Source: CAYFZR01 sp964347835 [NCBI: uncultured archaeon] (GTDB lineage Archaea > CAYFZR01). Taken from it: a stretch of 46,856 bases of DNA. Location: positions 1-46,856 of the forward strand of contig CAYFZR010000062.1 of assembly GCA_964347835.1 (NCBI GenBank), read 5' to 3'. Positions 8,908 through 15,854 of the stretch are shown here, in pieces. The first letter of the stretch is position 1. The number at the start of each line of letters is the position of its first letter. Under the pieces are notes generated by a model. That model was not told the origin of the DNA. It saw nothing but the letters and a program-made list of their open reading frames with translations, and did not search any database. A program made the position numbers and the translations under genes.

Positions 8908-9603
8908 TTAACCTCCTAAAAAATCTTCCAGAACAGTTTGAGAGCTAGGTAAAGGATAAAAGTCCATAGTTTTATTGTTTATTGATATTCTCAGGTATTT
9001 CTTCTTTGATTCTATTTTGATGACCCTATCAGCATTAAATATTCCTTTAAATCTGTGGAAAGACCTGAAGGTTGTTAGAATACTTATAAGATTGTATTTT
9101 CGAGTTAAACTCTTTATATTCCACAAACCTCTTTTGAGCAGGACCTCTGCCTCATTTCTCTTTATATCTTTATCCAAGAATAAATCAGAGATGCAAGAAA
9201 CTATGAGTAGAGAAGGGTTGTATTCAACAACCGCATTTCCAAGATTATCCAATATAGTTGATAGCTGATATGCAGTAAATGCCCTGCAAACCTTTATTTT
9301 AGATAAAACGTAATTTTCGCTTATTTTAGTTCTTTTAGACAATTTTACAATTGTATATGGATTAATGGAATTTCCTCCATCCACAAAAATTACATCATCA
9401 TCGAATTCTAGGATAGATCTTACGCAAAGCAATCCTAAAAAATCAAAGAGAAAGGGGCTTGAACAATCTATTAGGGTAATACCTGAAGACTGAAAACCTC
9501 CTAAAAATGAGTCCAATCTAGATAAAGAGGTTTCTAAGATTTTAATTGGTTTATATTCCTTTGTAAATTCGAGGGAAATTTGTTTCGATGCTGAATAAAG
9601 CAA
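8908..9603 (-). CDS. RecA/RadA-superfamily protein with degenerate ATP site
   Basis: This 231-residue protein has the fold pattern of RecA/RadB cores: LSRLDSFLGGFQSSGITLIDC near residue 30, VIFVDGGNSINPYTIVKLSKRTKI near 75 and a Walker B-like PSLLIVSCISDLF near 130. The Walker A P-loop is not recognisable; IDCSSPFLFDFL stands where GxxGSGKT is expected. ATP hydrolysis is therefore doubtful. The start is chosen as TTG 9603 because the upstream in-frame GTG at 9612 is part of a GGTGA Shine-Dalgarno site 5 nt before that TTG. It lies between the Lrp regulator and the small protein/PolB pair. By analogy with bacterial ImuA, a RecA-like mutasome subunit, it may load or regulate the polymerase; this is inference. 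Confidence 0.7.
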   Translation of the reverse strand: MLYSASKQISLEFTKEYKPIKILETSLSRLDSFLGGFQSSGITLIDCSSPFLFDFLGLLCVRSILEFDDDVIFVDGGNSINPYTIVKLSKRTKISENYVLSKIKVCRAFTAYQLSTILDNLGNAVVEYNPSLLIVSCISDLFLDKDIKRNEAEVLLKRGLWNIKSLTRKYNLISILTTFRSFHRFKGIFNADRVIKIESKKKYLRISINNKTMDFYPLPSSQTVLEDFLGG

Positions 9604-9620
9604 GAAACTCACCTAAAAGT

Positions 9621-10142
9621 CTATTCGGTATTTTGGCTCTCAAGCTCTATAACTGCTTTTTTAATATGTTCAGGAGTCTTCACTTCCCCATTTTTCTTAT
9701 AAAAATCCCAGATTACGTATTCGTGCATTTCTCGTATTTCTTCGAAAGAAGAAATTAATTTAGATTTCCAAGCACCATAGGCTTTCGAATCTTCCCAAAC
9801 ACCATATAACCCAAGACCGTATTCTCCGCTTAACGTAAATATCCATATAACGCTTTCATCTTTTAGATGCGGGTTTGCATTAATTTTTTCCACAAAATCT
9901 TTGGTTTTCATATGATCCAAGTGGACGAGCACGATAACATGTAAGTTCAAGCCCAATTTTTCATAGTTAACATCTATGGTAAATCTCTCGATGATTTCCA
10001 GTTCTTCTAATCTTTCTGCTCTTTTTGAAATGCCGACTCGACTGAATTCGCCTATTATATCTGCCAGTTTTTTGTAAGGCATCCTTGAATTTTTCCTCAG
10101 TTCTCTAATGATTCTCCAATCGATCTCATCTAGTTTGTACAT
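9621..10142 (-). CDS. Lrp/AsnC-type transcriptional regulator
   Basis: A 173-residue DNA-binding protein. Residues 1-60 form an AsnC-type winged helix-turn-helix (LDEIDWRIIRELRKNSRMPYKKLADIIG onward, recognition helix near SRVGISKRAERL). Residues 65-150 form an effector or oligomerisation domain resembling RAM, with alternating strands and helices. A GTGAT site lies just before the ATG. Only 17 nt separate its stop from the proposed start of the RecA-like gene, so it probably heads the polymerase operon and may autoregulate it. Other targets are unknown. Confidence 0.8.
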   Translation of the reverse strand: MYKLDEIDWRIIRELRKNSRMPYKKLADIIGEFSRVGISKRAERLEELEIIERFTIDVNYEKLGLNLHVIVLVHLDHMKTKDFVEKINANPHLKDESVIWIFTLSGEYGLGLYGVWEDSKAYGAWKSKLISSFEEIREMHEYVIWDFYKKNGEVKTPEHIKKAVIELESQNTE

Positions 10143-10280
10143 TTTATCACTTTTTTATTTCAAATTGTTTTAATATATTCTATTTATGTTACTATAGTTA
10201 AAAAAATATAAAAGTTTTGTTACAATTCTTTTTAAAGTTTGGTGTCTTGACTTCAACCTAATTTTAAGTTATAGATAGTT

Positions 10281-10290
10281 TTTTATTTAA
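10281..10290 (+). promoter_or_regulatory. TATA box for a leaderless lipoprotein gene
   Basis: TTTTATTTAA is centred about 26 nt before the ATG at 10311, the spacing expected if transcription begins at the start codon. Confidence 0.5.
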
Positions 10291-10310
10291 ATGTCAAACC
10301 AATATTCAAT

Positions 10311-10721
10311 ATGAGCAAAAATATCGTTTTAATTCCTTTAGTTTTAGGAATCATTCTAATTAGCGGATGTGTTCAACAATCAAATATCCCAAGAAATGAA
10401 AAAGGACAGGGATTTTTGGTAGGCATGGTTACGTTTACTGGTGTACCATGCCCTCCTGACACACCTAAAGGTCCGCCGTGCGATGGTCCGTATCCAAATT
10501 ACGAAGTTATCGTTTACAAGACTGATGGTACAACAATAGTTGTCAGAGCTTATTCTGATGAAGACGGAAATTACAAAATAGCCATAAATGAAGGAATCTA
10601 CATTGTTTACTTAAAAGAACTTGGTTTTAATATGAAGCTTGTCGATAAACCTAAAGAAATAAAAATAGAAGCCGGTAAAACAGTTCGATTAGATATAAAC
10701 ATTGATACCGGAATTAGATAA
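10311..10721 (+). CDS. Small secreted lipoprotein with carboxypeptidase-regulatory-like fold
   Basis: A 136-residue predicted lipoprotein. The N-terminal leader ends in the lipobox LISGC (Cys20). The mature part resembles a CarboxypepD_reg/SpaA-like beta sandwich: GFLVGMVTFTGVPCPP near residue 35, YEVIVYKTDGTT near 63, DEDGNYKIAINEGIYIVYLK near 83-102, and a closing IEAGKTVRLDINID. Such domains are structural or ligand-binding and have no fixed catalytic role. Four cysteines at 20, 48, 59 and 65-range positions of the CPPDTPKGPPCDG loop could include one disulfide. The gene stands alone, appears leaderless, and converges on the MBL-rhodanese gene. Confidence 0.65.
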   Translation: MSKNIVLIPLVLGIILISGCVQQSNIPRNEKGQGFLVGMVTFTGVPCPPDTPKGPPCDGPYPNYEVIVYKTDGTTIVVRAYSDEDGNYKIAINEGIYIVYLKELGFNMKLVDKPKEIKIEAGKTVRLDINIDTGIR

Positions 10722-10776
10722 TTCGCTATCAACTTACAATTTTGATCCAGCCAATTATCTTAGAATGTCACTCTTT

Positions 10777-12195
10777 CTAATCTTGCTTTCCGAGTTTGGG
10801 AAGATGGGGAGCCGCGCAAATGGGACACTTTTCGGAATATCCGGCTTCCTGCCAGGCGGTCATTCCTCCAGTAACAACGCTGAGATTGGTGAACCCATGC
10901 TGCTTGAGGATGCTTGCCGCCATACTGGAACGGTGCGCAGTGTTACAAAGTACCGCTACCGACTTTTCTCTCTCCACCTCTCCATACCTGGTTCTGGTAT
11001 CCGCAGCAGGAATATGGACTGCTCCTTCGATATGCGCCTCATCCCACTCCATCTGGGACCGTACATCAAGTACAACCAGATCTTCCCCCCGATCCAGATT
11101 TCCTTTAAGTTCTTGGACTGAGATCTGTGGCAGATGTTCTAGGGGCAAGCCACTCGTTGCCCATGCATGGATGCCGTCTTCCAAGTATCCTACTACCTGA
11201 TCCAGCCCTACGCGGCGAAGTTGTGTTATCGCGTGATGAATATATTCTTCAGTATTCCCCACCAGAAGCAATGGTCTATCCGGCGGCAGGATCCATCCGG
11301 CGAAGGTAGAAAAGTTACCTCCAAAATCTAGGTGATATGATCCCGGGACATGGGCTCCACCAAATGCAGTATAATCACGGATGTCCAGAACAAGATGGCC
11401 ATTATTCTTAAGTCTCCAGAATTCTCTAGGAGTCAGGGGTTTAACTACCGGTAAACTTCTTACCAGGACTGGTCCCTTGGCGTTAATTGCTGAGCAACGG
11501 CTGAAGTGATCCGGGGCTTCGGGCATTCCGGATAAAAGTGATTTCTTAAATTCTTCCTTATTCTTATGCTGGAGAGCATAATTATAGCGCCTTTCATAAC
11601 CGATGGTGCTGGATCGCTTGGCTCCAATTGTTCTTCCGCAAAGGGAACCGGCTCCGTGAGCAGGGTAGACTTCGCAGAAATCAGGGAGTTTAAGGATTTT
11701 CTTATGAAGACTATCATGCAATTTGGAAGCCAGCTCCTCTGCCATGTCAGGGAAGAGATCAGGCCTCCCCACATCACCCACGAAAAGAGTATCACCACAG
11801 AAGACCGCTACCGGTTCCTCGCCTCGGGAGCGATCGGAAACTGCATAGGAAACGTGTTCAGGAGTATGTCCCGGAGTTTCCAATACTTTAAGCTCCACAT
11901 CCTCAATTTCAAGAATATCTCCCTCTTCTACAGAGACATGGTCAAACTGACAATTCGCTGCCTTGGGAGCATAGATTTTAGCCCCGGTTAATTCCTTCAA
12001 GTCCAGATGGCCTGAGATAAAGTCAGCGTGAAGATGAGTCTCGATTATATGGGTGATCTTAAGTCCCATATCCTTGGCTACAATAATGTAGTCGTCAACA
12101 TCCCTTTTTGGATCAATAACAGCGCATGTCTGGTTCCCCCCCAAGATATAGGAGAGGTGAGCCAGACCCTTAACGAAAAATTGCTGCACGTACAT
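10777..12195 (-). CDS. MBL-fold persulfide dioxygenase-like protein fused to two rhodanese domains
   Basis: A 472-residue fusion. Residues 1-250 form a metallo-beta-lactamase fold of the ETHE1/persulfide dioxygenase type: THLHADFISGH (53-63), PGHTPEH (108-114), CGDTLFVGDVGRPD near 133 and YPAHG near 175. These enzymes oxidise glutathione- or protein-bound persulfide. Two rhodanese domains follow. The first (about 255-350) has VGNTEE where the catalytic Cys loop should be and looks inactive; the second (about 365-460) keeps CNTAHRS. A strong AAGGAG SD, higher GC and CTG/CGG-rich codon use differ from most neighbours and suggest transfer from bacteria. It pairs with the rhodanese-ferritin gene upstream; the role is sulfide/persulfide handling. 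Confidence 0.85.
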   Translation of the reverse strand: MYVQQFFVKGLAHLSYILGGNQTCAVIDPKRDVDDYIIVAKDMGLKITHIIETHLHADFISGHLDLKELTGAKIYAPKAANCQFDHVSVEEGDILEIEDVELKVLETPGHTPEHVSYAVSDRSRGEEPVAVFCGDTLFVGDVGRPDLFPDMAEELASKLHDSLHKKILKLPDFCEVYPAHGAGSLCGRTIGAKRSSTIGYERRYNYALQHKNKEEFKKSLLSGMPEAPDHFSRCSAINAKGPVLVRSLPVVKPLTPREFWRLKNNGHLVLDIRDYTAFGGAHVPGSYHLDFGGNFSTFAGWILPPDRPLLLVGNTEEYIHHAITQLRRVGLDQVVGYLEDGIHAWATSGLPLEHLPQISVQELKGNLDRGEDLVVLDVRSQMEWDEAHIEGAVHIPAADTRTRYGEVEREKSVAVLCNTAHRSSMAASILKQHGFTNLSVVTGGMTAWQEAGYSEKCPICAAPHLPKLGKQD

Positions 12196-12240
12196 CGCTC
12201 TTCTCCTTTCTGGAATTTACATTTGTTTGCCAGATTCTCT

Positions 12241-13065
12241 TCAGAGATGACGGGACAGTTCATCGATGTGTTTCCTCTCCTGTTCCGCCAGATCCCGGAA
12301 AAGACCCCTCAAGGGCGATTCTACTTTATCTGCCATCCTTTGATAGAGGTCGAAAGCCTTACACTCTTTTTCCAAGGCCAGTTCCAAGATATCTATCTTT
12401 CCTTTGGGAAGTTCTTTTTCAATGACCAAAAGCGCCTGAGGAAGAGAGATCGCCCCTTCCATAAACTCTGATTCCTTAATTTCTTCTAAGGCCAGGGCTT
12501 CAGACCAGATCTCCCTCAATCTTGTGTAAAGAACCCCCATATGCTTTCCTTCCACCTTAGAAAGCTTCTTCGTTAAATCTAATATCTCCTTTTCCTCCAA
12601 TCTTTCGGCAACCTGATTGTAGAAGGTTTGGCTTGCCTTCTCCATTTGCAGTGCAAAAAGCAGAAGCTCCTTAATTTCCTTAATATCTTTGAAAAACTCT
12701 TCTGCCTCCTCCAGAGGGCCCCTTACCGTCTCGTAGGGCCAGTCTATGATTCCTCCTTTCATAGTGTAGAGTCTTGAGAATCCTACATTACAAAGGAGAA
12801 TTGCTCCCCCCAAGCTCCTCTTTCCCGAGCGACAGTAAGTAATAATCTTCTTCTGTTTCTCAAGCTCTGAATATCTTCGATCAAGCTCATTTAAGGGAAT
12901 TAGCCTCGCTCCGGGAAGATGTTTTTCTTCATATTCAGTCGGGGTTCTCACATCCACCAGGAGGTATTCATCTCTTCTATCTCCCCGGATGATATCCCAG
13001 ACTTCCTCCGGGGTAATATCCTTTACCACATTTACAGAACAAGTAATTACTTTAGCCGTATCCAC
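12241..13065 (-). CDS. Rhodanese-ferritin-like (rubrerythrin-type) fusion protein
   Basis: A 274-residue protein. Residues 10-115 are a single-domain rhodanese with active-site loop YCRSGKRS (Cys78) and the LLVDVRTPTEYEEKHLPGA motif. Residues 120-274 are a ferritin-like four-helix bundle with carboxylate/histidine motifs EKASQTFY, EGKHM, EKECKAFDLY and EQERKHIDE, the pattern of a diiron site. Rhodanese-rubrerythrin fusions are known in anaerobes and are linked to sulfur transfer or peroxide stress. The start is GTG at 13065 after GGGAGG. It shares GC content and orientation with the MBL-rhodanese gene 45 nt downstream, and probably arrived with it. Confidence 0.85.
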   Translation of the reverse strand: MDTAKVITCSVNVVKDITPEEVWDIIRGDRRDEYLLVDVRTPTEYEEKHLPGARLIPLNELDRRYSELEKQKKIITYCRSGKRSLGGAILLCNVGFSRLYTMKGGIIDWPYETVRGPLEEAEEFFKDIKEIKELLLFALQMEKASQTFYNQVAERLEEKEILDLTKKLSKVEGKHMGVLYTRLREIWSEALALEEIKESEFMEGAISLPQALLVIEKELPKGKIDILELALEKECKAFDLYQRMADKVESPLRGLFRDLAEQERKHIDELSRHL

Positions 13066-13123
13066 CGCCTCCCTTTCTAACTTAGCTTTTTAAAGATTGC
13101 AAAATCCTACTATAACCGAGAAA

Positions 13124-13738
13124 TTATTTACTTAATTCTTGCCTAATTATTTGTTGGTATACACTATATGGCTGTGCACCCTCCACAACAATACCGTTTA
13201 TAAAAATAGTAGGCGTTCTAGTTACTCCATAACTTTTAGCGTCTCTAAGATCTTTTTTAACTTCTGAAGCCATTTTTCCTGAATCTAAACAATCACTAAA
13301 TTTTTTGGTGTCTAGACCTAAATCCGACGCCCATTGCTTTAAGCTTTCATTACTCAACAACTGCTGATTATCAAATATTTTATCATGATATTCCCAGAAT
13401 TTTCCTTGTTCAGCAGCACATTCTGCTGCTTCAGCAGCTTTTTGAGATAGCGGACTTCTTGTAAAGTCTCTGTAAACGAGTTTGACTTTACCCGTTTCAA
13501 TATAATCCTTTTCTATAAGCGGTAATGTTTCCGTATAAAACGCTCTACAATAAGGACAGTTAAAGTTACTAAATTCAATTATTGTAACAGGCGCATCTTT
13601 TGATCCCTTTACCGGGTCGTCATCTACACTTACTTGTATCCTGGAAGGTTGAGTTTGTTTTTCATACTGTGTGCAACCACTTACAAAAAATACTGCAAAT
13701 AACAAGGGAATAAACAGTGGAATAAATTTTCCTTCCAT
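13124..13738 (-). CDS. DsbA-like thiol-disulfide oxidoreductase lipoprotein
   Basis: A 204-residue exported thioredoxin-fold protein. The leader ends in the lipobox FVSGC (Cys22), so it should be membrane-anchored on the outer face. The active site is CPYC (61-64) after EFSNFN, followed by a helical insertion and the cis-proline region TRTPTIFINGIVVEG near 175-190, as in DsbA/Thioredoxin_4 proteins. It would form or shuffle disulfides in secreted proteins. A TATA box about 26 nt upstream (13761-13770) suggests a leaderless mRNA. Its AT-rich codon use is unlike the two sulfur genes beside it. Confidence 0.88.
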   Translation of the reverse strand: MEGKFIPLFIPLLFAVFFVSGCTQYEKQTQPSRIQVSVDDDPVKGSKDAPVTIIEFSNFNCPYCRAFYTETLPLIEKDYIETGKVKLVYRDFTRSPLSQKAAEAAECAAEQGKFWEYHDKIFDNQQLLSNESLKQWASDLGLDTKKFSDCLDSGKMASEVKKDLRDAKSYGVTRTPTIFINGIVVEGAQPYSVYQQIIRQELSK

Positions 13739-13760
13739 ATTAAGCCGTTAAATCTTGCAT

Positions 13761-13770
13761 ATTTATAAAT
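13761..13770 (-). promoter_or_regulatory. TATA box of the DsbA-like gene
   Basis: TATTTATAAA (symmetric enough to read on the minus strand as TTTATAAATA) is centred 26-27 nt before the ATG at 13738, matching a leaderless archaeal promoter. Confidence 0.5.
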
Positions 13771-13827
13771 GTTTCACATCATGGCAGGCTGAGAAGGATT
13801 AATTATAACTTTTCTTTGAAAAAAAAG

Positions 13828-13842
13828 TTCGCCAAAGGCGAA
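13828..13842 (-). terminator. Hairpin with T-run, ferritin gene terminator
   Basis: TTCGCC-AAA-GGCGAA forms a 6-bp stem. Read on the minus strand it is followed by a run of T from the A-tract at 13819-13826, so it can end transcription of the ferritin gene. Confidence 0.5.
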
Positions 13843-13890
13843 TTTGGACGGATTAAACGAAATTTTATCTTTTAAATTAAAGATTCGAAG

Positions 13891-13911
13891 GCGAGGCAAG
13901 GATTGCCTCGC
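13891..13911 (-). terminator. Nine-bp hairpin downstream of the ferritin gene
   Basis: GCGAGGCAA-GGA-TTGCCTCGC is a perfect 9-bp stem with a 3-nt loop, 16 nt beyond the ferritin stop. It is unusually GC-rich for this area and lies before the T-tract hairpin. It may protect the mRNA 3' end or add to termination. Confidence 0.5.
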
Positions 13912-13926
13912 TATTCCGTTTTTAAA

Positions 13927-14358
13927 TTATATCTCTTCCAATAGGCTTGTAAATGTATCGTGGTGTTCTTCTTCATCAGATAGGATTTCTTTGAACAAAA
14001 ACTCGGTTGTTTCGTCACCTTCTTTTCTGGCTACGTCTATTATTTGTTTGTATAACTGAATTGCCCCCTCTTCATCCTTTTTGTCTCTCTCTATCATTTC
14101 TTTGAGAGTCTCTCCAACGAAGATTGGGTCTGGTTTAGTTGTTGGTATTCCTCCGAGATAGGCAAGCCTTTCTGCTATTGCTTCAGCATGTTTCATTTCG
14201 GCTATCGCTATACTCTCCAGTTCACCTTTTACGGCAAATCCTTTTACTCCGCTCCAAAGAACATGTTGCCACATATACTGTACTACAACCTGTAATTCCC
14301 TTGCTATCGCTTTGTTTAATAAATCTAATAATTCTTTTGATGCTTTTGGATTTTTCAC
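13927..14358 (-). CDS. Ferritin-like/bacterioferritin protein
   Basis: A 143-residue cytoplasmic four-helix bundle that would oxidise and store iron or consume peroxide. Diiron-site motifs are ARELQVVVQYMWQH near residue 18, ESIAIAEMKHAEAIAER near 48-64, KKDEEGAIQLYKQ near 93 and DEEEHHDTF near 127. The start is set to GTG 14358: the GTG at 14367 lies inside GGAGGTGA (14364-14371), a near-perfect Shine-Dalgarno site 5 nt before the second GTG. Two hairpins follow the stop. Bacterioferritin versus Dps-like assignment is open; no heme ligand can be assigned with confidence. Confidence 0.85.
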   Translation of the reverse strand: MKNPKASKELLDLLNKAIARELQVVVQYMWQHVLWSGVKGFAVKGELESIAIAEMKHAEAIAERLAYLGGIPTTKPDPIFVGETLKEMIERDKKDEEGAIQLYKQIIDVARKEGDETTEFLFKEILSDEEEHHDTFTSLLEEI

Positions 14359-14556
14359 AGTTTTCACCTCCTTATTGGCTATAGATTGGACATTTTTATA
14401 TTACTTGATCATTTGAATGAAATATTTAAATCTTCCACTTAGATAAACATAATCAATCTCCGATTTTTTATTTATTATTTAGATTAGAAAAATTAGCCTG
14501 ATGTAACTTCTATAAAATGTTTAATATAAGAATGAATTTAACGATAGCTGTTAGGG

Positions 14557-15726
14557 ATGGAAGGGGTAATTAATATTAGAACAAAAGAAAAGTCCTTACA
14601 GATGTTTTCTTTATATATAACTGCTTTTTTCGCTTATGCGAGTTTCAGCATTCTTTTTCCCGTCATACCTCTTTTTGCACAAGAGATTGGTGCCTCGAAA
14701 TTCGAAATCGGGTTAGTTGTGGCAGCCATATCTTATGTTGCAGCCTTCTTTATGATCCCTTTCGGAGCGATCTCGGACAGGGTTGGAAGAAAGATTTTTA
14801 TCTTCCTAGGCTTGATCCTATTTACTCTGGCACCTATATTCTATACAATCGTAGTCTCTACTTTTGAACTTGCCTTAATAAGGATTCTTCACGGTATCGC
14901 CTTAGCCATATTCATTCCTGTTGCCAACGCCCTTGTAGTAGATATTGCTGAGCCTGATAAGGTAGGCGAGTCATTAGGTTGGCTTTCCGCTTTTACAATG
15001 CTTGGTTTCGTCCTCGGTCCGACTTTAGGAGGCTTCTTAACAGATAGTTATGGCTTTAATGCCTCCTTTTACGCCTGCAGTATACTTCCTTTCTTTGGAT
15101 TGGTGTTTGTCTTTATATGTCTTAGAGAATGTGAGGATCAGACAATAAAGGCTGGAGAGACATATTACGGTTGGCTTAGAAACTTTATCGTAATTGGAGC
15201 ACTGCTCTCTCCTTTGTTTGCCACTTGGGGGTCTAGTACGATTTCATCGTTTGTTCCGCTATACGCTAAGGAGTTTGGGATAGCTACCACCTCTATCGGC
15301 ATAATGATAACCGCCCTTTATTTAGGCTCTGCATTATTTAGGATCCCCTCCGGTATGATCTCAGATAGGATAGGAAGAAGACCGGTTATAATCTCTGGTT
15401 TGACAACATGCGCGGTAGCCGTTTTTCTTGTTCCCCTTTTCACGACCTTTTATACTCTATCGGCTGTTACTATCCTCTTCGGGTTAGGCATGGGTCTAAC
15501 AGTACCAGCTGGTTTTGCTCTTCTAGCAGACGCCATACCTGCTAGAAGTAGAGGCTTGGCAATGGGTTTTGCGAATAGTTTTCTACAGGCTGGCTTGGCT
15601 CTAGGAGCAACTTCAATGGGTTTTGTTCTAGAAGGTCATGGATTCACACTTATGTTTCAAAGTTGCGCCCTCATCATTCTCTTTGGAATTACATTTGTTT
15701 ATTTCCTTACAAGTAAGGCCAGGTAA
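14557..15726 (+). CDS. MFS transporter, 12 membrane segments
   Basis: A 389-residue major facilitator with about 12 hydrophobic spans. Motif A occurs in both halves, GAISDRVGRKIF near residue 75 and GMISDRIGRRPV near 270, as expected from the internal duplication of MFS proteins. RILHGIALAIFIPVANALV near 108-126 and GFVLGPTLGGFL near 150 match the drug:proton antiporter branch. The substrate cannot be told from sequence. An alternative start near Met16 (14602) would remove a polar N-terminus. It is a single gene, convergent with the oxidoreductase. Confidence 0.85.
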   Translation: MEGVINIRTKEKSLQMFSLYITAFFAYASFSILFPVIPLFAQEIGASKFEIGLVVAAISYVAAFFMIPFGAISDRVGRKIFIFLGLILFTLAPIFYTIVVSTFELALIRILHGIALAIFIPVANALVVDIAEPDKVGESLGWLSAFTMLGFVLGPTLGGFLTDSYGFNASFYACSILPFFGLVFVFICLRECEDQTIKAGETYYGWLRNFIVIGALLSPLFATWGSSTISSFVPLYAKEFGIATTSIGIMITALYLGSALFRIPSGMISDRIGRRPVIISGLTTCAVAVFLVPLFTTFYTLSAVTILFGLGMGLTVPAGFALLADAIPARSRGLAMGFANSFLQAGLALGATSMGFVLEGHGFTLMFQSCALIILFGITFVYFLTSKAR

Positions 15727-15854
15727 AATCTGGTAGAGTTTGAAGTCCTGAATCAGAGTTGTGGCTTTTTTCTAATCTTTCCTACAACTGTAAGATTTTG
15801 GTGATTACATTAATCTTTTTAACGCTAAGCAAAATTGCAATTTATAGTGAAAAA

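Noticed and set aside
10777-12195. Beta-lactamase or glyoxalase II
   Set aside because: THLHADF motif and rhodanese fusion fit the persulfide dioxygenase group better.
10702-12471. Several plus-strand frames of 60-147 codons
   Set aside because: They are antisense to the GC-rich sulfur genes, where stop codons are rarer; no start signals or family features.
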